Below, piece after piece: positions 24,460 to 32,089 of a stretch of 64,000 nucleotides of DNA (positions within the stretch are counted from its first letter, which is position 1; the number at the start of each line of letters is the position of its first letter). The DNA comes from an uncultured Clostridia bacterium (GTDB lineage: Bacteria > Bacillota > Clostridia > Lachnospirales > Anaerotignaceae), in NCBI GenBank assembly GCA_944383885.1, contig CALWRF010000001.1, positions 1 to 64,000 of the forward strand, in the 5' to 3' direction. The translations under genes were made by a program, and so were the position numbers. Below the pieces are notes generated by a model that searched no databases, was not told where the DNA came from, and saw only the letters and a program-made list of their open reading frames with translations.

Positions 24460-24738
24460 ATGGCTGACGATAAAAGAAACTATTCCAACCACAAAATAAT
24501 AATAGACGAGCGCGAGAGCATTACAGTTAATGGAGTTACGGAAGTTTTGTCTTTTGACGAGGAGGGCATAGTATGTGCCAGCACACTTGGGGTTATAATT
24601 GTTAAAGGCAACAACCTGCATATAAGCAGGCTTGATTTAGATTCCCAAGTGCTTTCGGCAGAAGGCAGCATTGATGCGGTGGAATATGCCGACGAGCCTG
24701 TTAACGGCGGCGGTATATTAAAAAGGCTTTTTAGGTAG
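24460..24738 (+). CDS. yabP: Sporulation protein YabP
   Basis: A 92-residue protein of the YabP family, required in Bacillus for engulfment-stage forespore development and expressed in the mother cell under sigma-E. The pattern NHKIIIDERESITVNGVTEV, then SFDEEGIVCASTLGVIIVKG, then a short acidic tail matches the family. AAAGGCGG precedes the ATG. It forms an operon with yabQ (5 bp apart) and divIC. Its presence is direct evidence for an endospore-forming lineage. The gene is divergent from metG. Confidence 0.93.
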   Translation: MADDKRNYSNHKIIIDERESITVNGVTEVLSFDEEGIVCASTLGVIIVKGNNLHISRLDLDSQVLSAEGSIDAVEYADEPVNGGGILKRLFR

Positions 24739-24743
24739 TTTAT

Positions 24744-25310
24744 ATGATTCTGTCATTAAGTTTTCAGGCGGAGGTTTTCGTAATATCCATTTTATGCGGA
24801 ATTATGTGTTCGGCGTTTTATGACATATTAAGGCTTTTAAGGATTTATAAAAGACACGGCGCGCTTTTAACCAGTTTAGAAGATTTAATATACTGGATTA
24901 TATGTGTTTTTTTCTTTTTTACTGTTATGCTTAATGTAAATGGAGGAGAGATACGGTTTTTTATACCATGCGGATTCTTTTCCGGTTTGGCATTTTATTA
25001 TTTTACATTAGGCAAAGCGGTTATACGTGTATCTGAAAGAATAATCAACATTGTAATATATATAATAAATCTGCTGTTTGATATAGTTGCGACGCCATTT
25101 AAACTTATATGGCTTGTGGTAAAAAAACCGATTGTCTTTTTATATAATTCATTGCTGAAGGTATTGCTTTTAAAAGTAAAATATGCAAAAATATTATGTA
25201 AGGCTGAAAAAGAAAAGTACAAAGGTTTATTTAATAAACGAAAGGGTAATGATAAATTATGTCAAGAAAAGCAGCGAAAAAAAAAGAAAAATCGTTTTCA
25301 AATATTTTAG
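24744..25310 (+). CDS. yabQ: Spore cortex membrane protein YabQ
   Basis: A 188-residue protein with several hydrophobic helices in the first 110 residues (LSLSFQAEVFVISILCGIMC, LIYWIICVFFFFTVML, FFSGLAFYYFTLG) and a lysine-rich C-terminus. YabQ is needed for spore cortex formation in Bacillus and sits in the forespore outer membrane. Its 3-prime end overlaps divIC by 52 bp in another frame. The basic tail lies within that overlap and is likely variable. The start at 24744 follows yabP by 5 bp. Confidence 0.88.
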   Translation: MILSLSFQAEVFVISILCGIMCSAFYDILRLLRIYKRHGALLTSLEDLIYWIICVFFFFTVMLNVNGGEIRFFIPCGFFSGLAFYYFTLGKAVIRVSERIINIVIYIINLLFDIVATPFKLIWLVVKKPIVFLYNSLLKVLLLKVKYAKILCKAEKEKYKGLFNKRKGNDKLCQEKQRKKKKNRFQIF

Positions 25311-25561
25311 TGCTTTGTTTTATGATTGTTTTTGTATGCGCAATTTGCGTTAACCTGTATTCACAGGCACACACAATTTATGAGCTTAAACAGGAAGAAA
25401 TAGCTCTTAATGCCCAAATAGAAGACGAGAAGAAGAAAAACTTGGAACTAAATGTAAATCAGGATTATTATACTTCTGATGCGTACATAGAAAAAGTTGC
25501 AAGGGAGCAGCTTGGTCTTGTTAAGCCCGGAGAGATTGAGTTTATTAATAAATCAAAATAA
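25259..25561 (+). CDS. divIC: Septum formation initiator DivIC/FtsB
   Basis: A 100-residue bitopic membrane protein of the division machinery: a basic cytoplasmic tail (SRKAAKKKEKSF), one membrane helix (ILVLCFMIVFVCAICVNLY, about residues 17-35), a coiled coil (IYELKQEEIALNAQIEDEKK), and the conserved terminal motif IEKVAREQLGLVKPGE. It links FtsL and DivIB at the septum. AAAGGG precedes the ATG by 12 bp. It overlaps yabQ by 52 bp, tying vegetative division to a sporulation operon, as in other Firmicutes. Confidence 0.93.
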   Translation: MSRKAAKKKEKSFSNILVLCFMIVFVCAICVNLYSQAHTIYELKQEEIALNAQIEDEKKKNLELNVNQDYYTSDAYIEKVAREQLGLVKPGEIEFINKSK

Positions 25562-25585
25562 AAATCAATTTTTTTAAAAAAGTTA

Positions 25586-25614
25586 TTGACAAATTAATAC
25601 AGCATGGCTATAAT
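25586..25614 (+). promoter_or_regulatory. Consensus promoter of the tRNA operon
   Basis: TTGACA (25586-25591), 17 bp, TATAAT (25609-25614). The first tRNA starts 16 bp after the -10 box. Confidence 0.93.
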
Positions 25615-25629
25615 AGTTATTGTTGTTGC

Positions 25630-25703
25630 GGCGGAGTAGCTCAGTTGGCTAGAGCACGCGGTTCATACCCGCGGTGTCGAGGGTTCGAATCCCCCCTCCG
25701 CTA
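25630..25703 (+). tRNA. tRNA-Met (CAT)
   Basis: Full cloverleaf: acceptor ggcggag/ctccgct, D arm gctc..gagc, anticodon stem cgcgg/ccgcg around loop ttcatac (anticodon CAT), T loop ttcgaat. The CCA end is not encoded. One A-C mismatch occurs in the T stem. The pattern looks like an elongator, since the first acceptor pair is G-U rather than the unpaired C1-A72 of initiators. Confidence 0.93.
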
Positions 25704-25711
25704 CTCTTTTT

Positions 25712-25783
25712 GGCCCGTTGGTCAAGCGGTTAAGACGCGGCCCTCTCACGGCTGAAACAAGAGTTCGATTCTCTTACGGGTCA
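25712..25783 (+). tRNA. tRNA-Glu (CTC)
   Basis: Acceptor ggcccgt/acgggtc, anticodon loop ctctcac with anticodon CTC, T loop ttcgatt. Met-Glu in tandem at this place matches the tRNA pair between divIC/yabR and spoIIE in Bacillus. The CTC anticodon is the less usual Glu isoacceptor. Confidence 0.93.
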
Positions 25784-25801
25784 TATAAAATTTAATATTT
25801 C

Positions 25802-25874
25802 GGGAGTTTAGCTCAGCTGGGAGAGCGCTTGCCTTACAAGCAAGATGTCACAGGTTCGAGCCCTGTAATTCCCA
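25802..25874 (+). tRNA. tRNA-Val (TAC)
   Basis: Acceptor gggagtt/aattccc, anticodon stem cttgc/gcaag around loop cttacaa (anticodon TAC), T loop ttcgagc. CCA is not encoded. Confidence 0.93.
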
Positions 25875-25876
25875 TT

Positions 25877-25902
25877 AAAGTTCCTAAAAGGAACTTTTTT
25901 TT
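25877..25902 (+). terminator. Terminator of the tRNA operon
   Basis: Stem aaagttcc against ggaacttt followed by a run of T residues, directly after tRNA-Val. Confidence 0.92.
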
Positions 25903-26333
25903 ATTTATAAATATAATTTGTAAATTTATGCCTGTTCAAATATAAACAAAAATAATTCGTATTTTATTTTTCATATATTGCTTTTTAAGTATTAAAGCAA
26001 TTAATAAATTTTCTAATCGGCAGTTTAATTATAATTTATCAGAACATACAATGATGTTTCTATTTTTTCCAAATTTAATTTTAGAATTATTAAACCGTTT
26101 GGTTTTAAATTTTACATATTCAGCAGCTTAAACAGTTTTTAAGCTTAGAATGCGTTTTAAGCTTCTGTAAATAAAAAATAATTTATCAGATATTTTAAGT
26201 AATTTATGATTATTGAAAATAACAGAATTAAATATTTACTTATGTAAATATTTTGTGTTTGGTATTAAAAGCAGTTTAAAACAGCAAATACACAATAAAT
26301 ATTAATGAATTATATTTTCAGTTATTAATAACA
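25903..26333. other. AT-rich intergenic region after the tRNA genes
   Basis: About 430 bp with very high A+T, stops in all frames and no recognisable signals. In Bacillus spoIIE follows the homologous tRNA genes; nothing of it is seen here. Confidence 0.6.
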
Positions 26334-26358
26334 AAAGGCGTCAAGTTATGGCGCCTTT
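26334..26358 (-). terminator. Terminator of the P1 peptidase gene
   Basis: Stem aaaggcg/cgccttt with an 11-nt loop, T-rich on the minus strand, 27 bp after the stop codon. Confidence 0.85.
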
Positions 26359-26384
26359 ATACCAAATAGAAAGTACGTTAAAAA

Positions 26385-27491
26385 TTACGGCTGTTTAAAC
26401 TGAAAATTTTCAATTGATGCCCTGCCATCAACGCCAAGAAGAGTTTCTGCGCTTTCGCCGGCGTTTACTATGGCATTTTCCATAGCATTAACTGCCATTA
26501 CCCCAAGGAGGTTCATGTTTGCGGATTCTATATCCCACGTTGTGTCACTTGTAACAACATCGCCAAGGGCTATTGTGAATATTGTGTCCCCGTCTGAAGC
26601 TGTATGGACAGGGCGTATAGCTCTTGCAAAGCCGTCATGAGCCATTTCGGCAAGTTTTTTAGCCTCAGCCTTTGTAAGTTTTGCGTTTGTTACAATGCAG
26701 CCGATAGTTGTATTTTCAACAGAGTTTGGAGCTTTATACATATCAGTCATTGTATAGGCTTCAAGGTCTATAAATGTTCCGTCTTTTGTATGAGCTCCTG
26801 CTATTATACTGCCGTTTTCGGGATCAACTATGTTTCCAGCCGCGTTAACGGCAACTATGGCTCCTACGTAAATATCGCCGTATTTGTAAGCAAAAGAGCC
26901 GAGTCCGCCCTTCATAGGCAGAATATCTGAGTTTGAGGCTAATTTGCCTACAGTTGCGCCTGTTCCGGCGCCGGTATTTCCATCTGCCCATGGTACTTTA
27001 TTAAATGCGTTGTCTGCTGCCTGATATCCCATTTCTTTATCAGGGCGGGTTTTATGGTCGCCAAATGTAAGGTCAAAAAGTATGGCTGACGGGACTATTG
27101 GCACAACTGTTGGACCTACATCAACACCTATGCCTTTTTCTTCAAGATACTGCATAACTCCGTCTGCTGCTTCTAAACCAAAGGCGCTTCCTCCGGCAAG
27201 GCATACGGCATTTATTGTTTGTGCTGTTTTTGTCGGCTCTAAAAGGTCGGTTTCCCTTGTACCTGGTGAGCCGCCGCGAACATCTACAGAAGATGTGGCG
27301 CCCTTGGGGTCCTCAACAATTATAACTGTGCAGCCGGTACCGTTTTTAGTATCCGAAACATTGCCTACAAGTATGCCGGGTATGCTTGAAAAAGGAACCT
27401 CAGCAATAGTTTGGTTTGCGTATGCCGCAGATGATGACGATGCTGCCATTGCCCCTGCTGCCAGAAGCGAAGCTAATTTTTTGCTTTTCAT
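26385..27491 (-). CDS. Exported P1 (DmpA-type) family N-terminal nucleophile peptidase
   Basis: A 368-residue member of peptidase family S58/P1 (DmpA, BapA, ThnT), enzymes that self-cleave to expose a nucleophile and then act as aminopeptidases, beta-aminopeptidases or amidases. Family segments: FSSIPGILVGNVSD, DVRGGSPGTRETDLL, CLAGGSAFGLEAADGVM, GNTGAGTGATVGK. The likely self-cleavage point is the NTT motif at 260-262 (as Asn-Thr in ThnT), giving a small C-terminal chain. Unusually, residues 1-26 look like a signal peptide (basic start, Ala-rich core, AYA-N cleavage site). AGGGAGGG precedes the ATG. The substrate is unknown. Confidence 0.88.
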   Translation of the reverse strand: MKSKKLASLLAAGAMAASSSSAAYANQTIAEVPFSSIPGILVGNVSDTKNGTGCTVIIVEDPKGATSSVDVRGGSPGTRETDLLEPTKTAQTINAVCLAGGSAFGLEAADGVMQYLEEKGIGVDVGPTVVPIVPSAILFDLTFGDHKTRPDKEMGYQAADNAFNKVPWADGNTGAGTGATVGKLASNSDILPMKGGLGSFAYKYGDIYVGAIVAVNAAGNIVDPENGSIIAGAHTKDGTFIDLEAYTMTDMYKAPNSVENTTIGCIVTNAKLTKAEAKKLAEMAHDGFARAIRPVHTASDGDTIFTIALGDVVTSDTTWDIESANMNLLGVMAVNAMENAIVNAGESAETLLGVDGRASIENFQFKQP

Positions 27492-27633
27492 AAAATCCCT
27501 CCCTTATAATTTATAAAAATAAATATTAAAATTTAATTGATAAGTACAATATAGCACACAATAAACGGCACTTTCAACAAGAAGGGATTTGAGTTATATT
27601 ATTTATATATACTTATAAAAAATTTTTGAAATG

Positions 27634-27659
27634 GGAACTCAGTCTTGTTTAAATACGTA
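27634..27659 (+). promoter_or_regulatory. ECF-type promoter, probable autoregulation of the sigma factor
   Basis: GGAAC (27634-27638), 17 bp, CGTA (27656-27659), the -35/-10 pattern of sigma-W-like ECF promoters, 52 bp before the sigma gene start. Autoregulation is inferred from pattern and position. Confidence 0.65.
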
Positions 27660-27710
27660 TATTAAGACAAATAGCGCGCGAGGAGTTTCTATTTTTATTG
27701 GAGGGGAAAA

Positions 27711-28295
27711 ATGGACAGTACTGTTTCAAAACTGGTTAAAAAAGCCAAGCGCGGGGACCCCGAGGCTTTTGGCGCTCTTATTGAAAAATATGAAAGGTTT
27801 GTTTTTAATGTTGTATATAGAATGATTGGCAATGCTGAAGACGCAAGTGATGTATCACAGGAGGCTTTTATAAAGGCGTTTAAAAAATTCTCGTATTATG
27901 ATGAAAACTGGGCATTTTCAACATGGCTTTACAGGATAGCTGTAAATGCCGCTATAGATTTTATGCGCAGCAGCAAAAAAGAAAACTGCGTTAGTTTTGA
28001 GGATTATATAGTTGATGAGGATAACCAAAACAGGGACTCCGGAATTGAGGAAAAAATAATTTCAAAAGAAGGAGTTAAAAACATAATTAGCGCTGTTAAC
28101 ATGCTTGATGATGAGTTTAAAGCAGTTATAGTCCTTAGGGATATGGAAGGAATGGATTATAAAGAAATAAGTGATATAACAGGTCTGCCAATGGGTACTG
28201 TTAAGTCAAGGCTTTCAAGGGGCAGGGGCAAACTCAGGCGGATTATGGAAAAAGCTAATATAAAACAATCAGCAGAAGGGAGGGGCAGGGCATGA
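27711..28295 (+). CDS. ECF-family RNA polymerase sigma factor
   Basis: A 194-residue sigma-70-type factor of the extracytoplasmic function group. Region 2 spans about 20-95 (ALIEKYERFVFNVVYRMIG, DVSQEAFIKAFKKFS, WLYRIAVNAAIDFMR); region 4 spans about 125-180 (LDDEFKAVIVLRDMEGMDY, GLPMGTVKSRLSRGR). Regions 1.1 and 3 are absent. GGAGGGG lies 6 bp before the ATG at 27711. It overlaps the anti-sigma gene by 4 bp (ATGA), giving coupled synthesis. The GGAAC-N17-CGTA box upstream suggests it transcribes its own operon. The inducing signal is unknown, but the partner proteins point to the envelope. Confidence 0.94.
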   Translation: MDSTVSKLVKKAKRGDPEAFGALIEKYERFVFNVVYRMIGNAEDASDVSQEAFIKAFKKFSYYDENWAFSTWLYRIAVNAAIDFMRSSKKENCVSFEDYIVDEDNQNRDSGIEEKIISKEGVKNIISAVNMLDDEFKAVIVLRDMEGMDYKEISDITGLPMGTVKSRLSRGRGKLRRIMEKANIKQSAEGRGRA

Positions 28296-29542
28296 AATGC
28301 GAAGAGGCTTTAAACATTATAGATATGTATTTGGATGAATGCACAGAAGCTTATGATGAAAAAGAATTTTTGGAGCATATTAAAACGTGCGAGAGCTGCT
28401 GTAATGCATATAACGAAATCAAGCGCATTAAAAGCGAGCTTAATAATACCGAGTATCTGCCGCTGCCTGAAAATTTCCACAGTGAACTGACAGATAAGCT
28501 TATAAAAAACAGTAAAAACAGAAAAAGAAAAACAATAGTTAAATATTCTGCTGTAGCTGCCTGTGCTGTGTTTATATTTATGACAGGTGCATATATGAAA
28601 GATTTGTACTACATGGCGTCAGAAGAAAGTTACGCGCAAAGTGCTGCTTCAGCAAATGGCGCTGAAAATATGAGCAGCGGCAAGTTAAAAAGCGCAAGTG
28701 GCGCTATGCCTCAGGATTCGTATAATCAGTCTTATGATAACAGCGCTTTTGCAGACAGTTATAACGCTGTTGAAAGTGAAGCGGCGGCGTCTTCTGCGGA
28801 AAATAGTTACAGCAGTATGAATCTGAGCGCTAAAAAGCAGGATATTTCAAGAAAAATAATAAAAACAGGTTATATTTCCTTAGATGTATTAAGCTTTGAT
28901 GAAACATCGCAGCTTGTAAAAATATTTACTGAGCAGAACGGCGGTTATATTGAACAAATCGACCAATATACTGATTACGACAGCCAGACAAATACTTATA
29001 AAGGTAAAAACGGAAATATAACTGTGCGTATTGAAAGCGCTAAATTTTCCGATGCTATGGAATATATAGAAACTTTAGGCACTGTAGTAAACCAAAGCGA
29101 GTCAGTTAATGACATTACGGACAGTTATGTTGATACCCAGAGCCGGCTTGAAGTAAAAGAGCAGGAAAAGGTGCGTCTTACGGAACTTTTAAATAATGCG
29201 GAAAATATAAGCGACATAATTACAATAGAAGGCAGGCTTACAGAGGTTATAAGCGACATAGAGTCTTATCAGGCTCAGCTTAATGCCTACGATGGTGATG
29301 CTGACTATTCCACAATAAATATAACTGTTTGGGAAAAAAGCAATGACAGCATAATACCTGCAAAAACGGATTTTACTAATAAAGCCGTTTATAATTTTAA
29401 AGACTCGGCAAGGACGCTTTTTTCCGGCTTTGAGGGGATAGTTCTTTTAATAATTAAACTTTGGGCGCCTTTAGCAGTTGTTCTGGCAGTTGCCGGAGTA
29501 TCTGTTATATTTATAAAATCAAAGAAAAATAAAAAATTATAG
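28292..29542 (+). CDS. Membrane anti-sigma factor with zinc-finger and DUF4349 domains
   Basis: A 416-residue protein. Residues 1-45 hold a ZAS-type zinc motif (His29-x3-Cys33-x2-Cys36) that would bind the sigma factor. A membrane helix lies at about 84-102. An extracellular Ser/Ala-rich linker follows to about 185, then a DUF4349 domain with a coiled-coil middle (about 190-360), and a second membrane helix near 388-410 with a basic end. Fusion of the anti-sigma module to DUF4349 suggests a direct envelope sensor. ATGA overlap with the sigma gene indicates a partner switch unit. Release mechanism (proteolysis or ligand) cannot be read from sequence. Confidence 0.85.
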   Translation: MKCEEALNIIDMYLDECTEAYDEKEFLEHIKTCESCCNAYNEIKRIKSELNNTEYLPLPENFHSELTDKLIKNSKNRKRKTIVKYSAVAACAVFIFMTGAYMKDLYYMASEESYAQSAASANGAENMSSGKLKSASGAMPQDSYNQSYDNSAFADSYNAVESEAAASSAENSYSSMNLSAKKQDISRKIIKTGYISLDVLSFDETSQLVKIFTEQNGGYIEQIDQYTDYDSQTNTYKGKNGNITVRIESAKFSDAMEYIETLGTVVNQSESVNDITDSYVDTQSRLEVKEQEKVRLTELLNNAENISDIITIEGRLTEVISDIESYQAQLNAYDGDADYSTINITVWEKSNDSIIPAKTDFTNKAVYNFKDSARTLFSGFEGIVLLIIKLWAPLAVVLAVAGVSVIFIKSKKNKKL

Positions 29543-29573
29543 TATTTAAAAGTTTTAGAAAGGAAGTGCAGCT

Positions 29574-30296
29574 ATGAAAAAAATTATTTGCGGTGCTGTA
29601 ATTGCGTCAATGTCGCTTTTATCGGCTATACCATCATTTGCTTATGACATGCCGGAAAAAACAATAGCCGTAAGCGGGCGCGGCATTGTAACGGCAGAGC
29701 CTGACACAGCGCAGATTTCTTTAAGCGTTGTAACAAGCAATAAAGATGCTGCTAAGGCGCAGGAAGAAAATAACATTATTTACAGCAAGGTATGTGAAGG
29801 TCTTAAAGCAGCAGGAATAAAGGAGGATGATATAAAAAGCACATGGTATTATGTGTATACTGAAAGGGATTACGAAAACAATAACGAAGTAACAGGCTAT
29901 AGGGTTGAGAACAGTTTTACCGTAAAAACCAATGATAAAGACAATGCTGGTAAATATGTAGACATTGCTGTTTCATCAGGCGCAACAGAGGTTAACGGCA
30001 TAAGCTTCAGCATTGAAAACCCGCAGGAGTATTATGATTTGGCTTTAAAACAGGCTTTGTTAAATGCAAGCAACAGCGCCGAAACAATTAAAGAGGCAAT
30101 AGGCGCAGATAATTTAAGTATTTACAGCATAGAAGAACAGTCAAGCCGTTTTTCTTACAGCACAACAAACGGTGTTTTTGAAGAAAAGGCTGTAGCCGAT
30201 TACAGCGCAGGTTCTTCAGCATCTATGCCGACGGAAATTACTTACGACGACATAGAAATTACGGCTAATGTAAATGCCGTATACAAGTTTAGTTAA
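29574..30296 (+). CDS. Secreted SIMPL-domain protein
   Basis: A 240-residue protein with signal peptide (KKIICGAVIASMSLLSAIPSFA, residues 2-23) and one SIMPL (DUF541) domain: TIAVSGRGIVTAEPDTAQIS, VTSNKDAAKAQEENN, GYRVENSFTV, and the terminal ITANVNAVYKF. SIMPL proteins are envelope-associated and of uncertain function. AAAGGAAG precedes the ATG. It follows the anti-sigma gene by 31 bp and closes the operon, so it is probably a target of the ECF factor. Confidence 0.88.
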   Translation: MKKIICGAVIASMSLLSAIPSFAYDMPEKTIAVSGRGIVTAEPDTAQISLSVVTSNKDAAKAQEENNIIYSKVCEGLKAAGIKEDDIKSTWYYVYTERDYENNNEVTGYRVENSFTVKTNDKDNAGKYVDIAVSSGATEVNGISFSIENPQEYYDLALKQALLNASNSAETIKEAIGADNLSIYSIEEQSSRFSYSTTNGVFEEKAVADYSAGSSASMPTEITYDDIEITANVNAVYKFS

Positions 30297-30353
30297 TGAA
30301 CGCGAATAAAATATAAATTTAGTAAGTAAATTAAAGTAAATAAATCACCCGGT

Positions 30354-30377
30354 AAAAAAACGCCTGTTATGCAAACA
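30354..30377 (+). terminator. Terminator of the sigma/SIMPL operon
   Basis: Stem cgcctgtt against aacaggcg preceded by A residues and followed by five T residues. Confidence 0.9.
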
Positions 30378-30403
30378 GGCGCTTTTTGTATTACCCGGCA
30401 TAT

Positions 30404-30427
30404 AAAAAAGCCGCTTAATGCGGCTTT
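30404..30427 (-). terminator. Terminator of ybaK
   Basis: Stem aaagccgc/gcggcttt with six T residues on the minus strand, about 105 bp after the ybaK stop. The 105 bp between holds nothing recognised. Confidence 0.8.
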
Positions 30428-30533
30428 ACAGTGTGTATTTGAATATCAGTTCAGGCAGAAAACTTATATGCCTAATACAGACATGTGGTGATTTTATAAT
30501 ATTGCGATACAGCGGCAAAATATGGAATTTAAT

Positions 30534-31013
30534 TTATTCTTCATCATTCCAGCCTTTGCAGACATCAACCCATTTTTTGGCTTTAGTAAGTGTAAAAAGC
30601 TCATCGCATGTAAGTTCTATTGCGGAATTGGAGCTGCCGCAGGCTGGAAAAACAGTGTCAAACCTTTTAAGCGAAATATCAACAAAAGACTCAACATTAT
30701 CTGGAACGCCGAAAGAGCAAACTCCGCCTACAGCATGACCGGTAAGTGCGATTGTTTCTTCCGGGGTAAGCATTTTAGCCTTCATGCCGAACTCGGCTTT
30801 AAACTTTTTGTTGTCAATTTTAGCATCTCCAGCCATACCTATAAGTATACAGGAATCATCTTTTTTAAATGCAAGGGTCTTTGTTATTCTTGCTGGTATT
30901 ACGTTAAGAGCCGCGGCAGCCAGCTCAACTGTTGCGCTTGAAACATCAAACTCCATAATACCTTTATCATAACCAAACTGAGAAAGATATTCACGGGCTT
31001 TTTCTATGGACAT
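30534..31013 (-). CDS. ybaK: YbaK/EbsC family aminoacyl-tRNA deacylase
   Basis: A 159-residue protein with the YbaK/ProX editing fold, which hydrolyses mischarged Cys-tRNA-Pro or similar species in trans. Signature segments: ARITKTLAFKKDDSCILIGMAGDAKID with the catalytic-type lysine in KTL.FK, the GHAVGGVCSFGVPD loop, and FPACGSSNSAIELTCDEL near the end. Length fits the single-domain form. AAGGAGATG precedes the ATG at close spacing. It is monocistronic. Whether it acts on Pro, Cys or another tRNA charge cannot be decided here. Confidence 0.92.
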   Translation of the reverse strand: MSIEKAREYLSQFGYDKGIMEFDVSSATVELAAAALNVIPARITKTLAFKKDDSCILIGMAGDAKIDNKKFKAEFGMKAKMLTPEETIALTGHAVGGVCSFGVPDNVESFVDISLKRFDTVFPACGSSNSAIELTCDELFTLTKAKKWVDVCKGWNDEE

Positions 31014-31342
31014 AAATACATCTCCTTATTGCTTTTTATATTAAAATACCAAATTTCAACACTTTATACAATAGAATATTTATTTATTGAGCCAGCGGCA
31101 TATTTATGTTTAAAATGACTAAACAAAATTAATGCGTATTAAAATATTTACAGTTTGACTATATATAAGCTGCATTAATTGGTTAAAAGTGATGATTTTG
31201 TGTAATTTATTAACTAAACATTAAGAAATATTTCCTAATGATTAAAAAATGAACATAAACCTTAAGAATTTTTTAATGGATTTAAGCAGTTTTATATGGT
31301 ACTCTTATATTAAGAACAGATTAAGACTGGAGGAGATAAATA
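31014..31342. promoter_or_regulatory. Divergent intergenic region, ybaK and ABC operon
   Basis: 329 bp of AT-rich DNA between divergent starts. An 18-bp near-palindrome ttaagaaatatttcctaa lies at 31221-31238 and could be an operator. No promoter with both boxes near consensus was found. TGGAGGAG ends about 9 bp before the TTG start of the ABC gene. Confidence 0.45.
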
Positions 31343-32089
31343 TTGTCTGAGGATATTATTAAGCTCAGAAACCTGAAGAAGATATACCGCATGGGCGATG
31401 AAAAAATAGCGGCAGTAAACAATGTTACACTTAATTTTGAACGCGGCACAGTAACATGTCTTTTAGGTAAATCCGGTTCAGGCAAGTCTACACTGCTTAA
31501 TTTAATTTCCGGCCTTGAAAAGCCTACAAAAGGAGAAATTATAATTAAAGGTCTTCATGTTGAGAGAATGGACGAAACCCAGTTGGCAAAATTCAGGCAG
31601 CAGTACATAGGCTTTGTTTTTCAGTCATATAACCTTTTGGGAAATCTAACGGCACTTGAAAATGTAACGCTTCCTTTAATATTTAAGCGTGTGGGAATTA
31701 AGGAACGCAAAGAAAGAGCTATGGAAATGTTAAAGGCTGTCGGGCTTGAAAAAAGGGCAAGCCATAAACCTTCCCAGCTTTCAGGCGGTCAGCAGCAGAG
31801 AGTGTCTATAGCGAGAGCTTTTGTTAATAATCCGGAAATAGTATTTGCCGATGAACCTACAGGAAACCTTGATACTAAAACTACATATCAAATGATGGAT
31901 TTAATGATGGGACTTTCCGGAAAAAATAAACAGACCCTTATTATTGTAACCCATGATATGGAAATTTCAGACTATGCCCAAAGAATAGTACATCTTTCCG
32001 ACGGAAGGATTGAGCGTATAGAGTACAACAGTGAGAGCATAAAACACAGCAATGAGCTTGGAAAAGCTCGCAGGGAGGAAGTAAAATGA
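31343..32089 (+). CDS. ABC transporter ATP-binding subunit, MacB/LolD type
   Basis: A 248-residue ATPase. Walker A GKSGSGKST near residue 41, Q-loop FVFQSYNLLGNLTALENV, signature LSGGQQQRV, Walker B EIVFADEPTGNLD, and H-loop IIVTHDME. The ENVTLPL and GNLDTK segments place it in the MacB/LolD/FtsE branch, which powers mechanotransmission-type exporters. The start is TTG at 31343. ATGA overlaps with the next gene and the MacB-type permease follows, so the three genes make one system. Confidence 0.94.
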   Translation: MSEDIIKLRNLKKIYRMGDEKIAAVNNVTLNFERGTVTCLLGKSGSGKSTLLNLISGLEKPTKGEIIIKGLHVERMDETQLAKFRQQYIGFVFQSYNLLGNLTALENVTLPLIFKRVGIKERKERAMEMLKAVGLEKRASHKPSQLSGGQQQRVSIARAFVNNPEIVFADEPTGNLDTKTTYQMMDLMMGLSGKNKQTLIIVTHDMEISDYAQRIVHLSDGRIERIEYNSESIKHSNELGKARREEVK

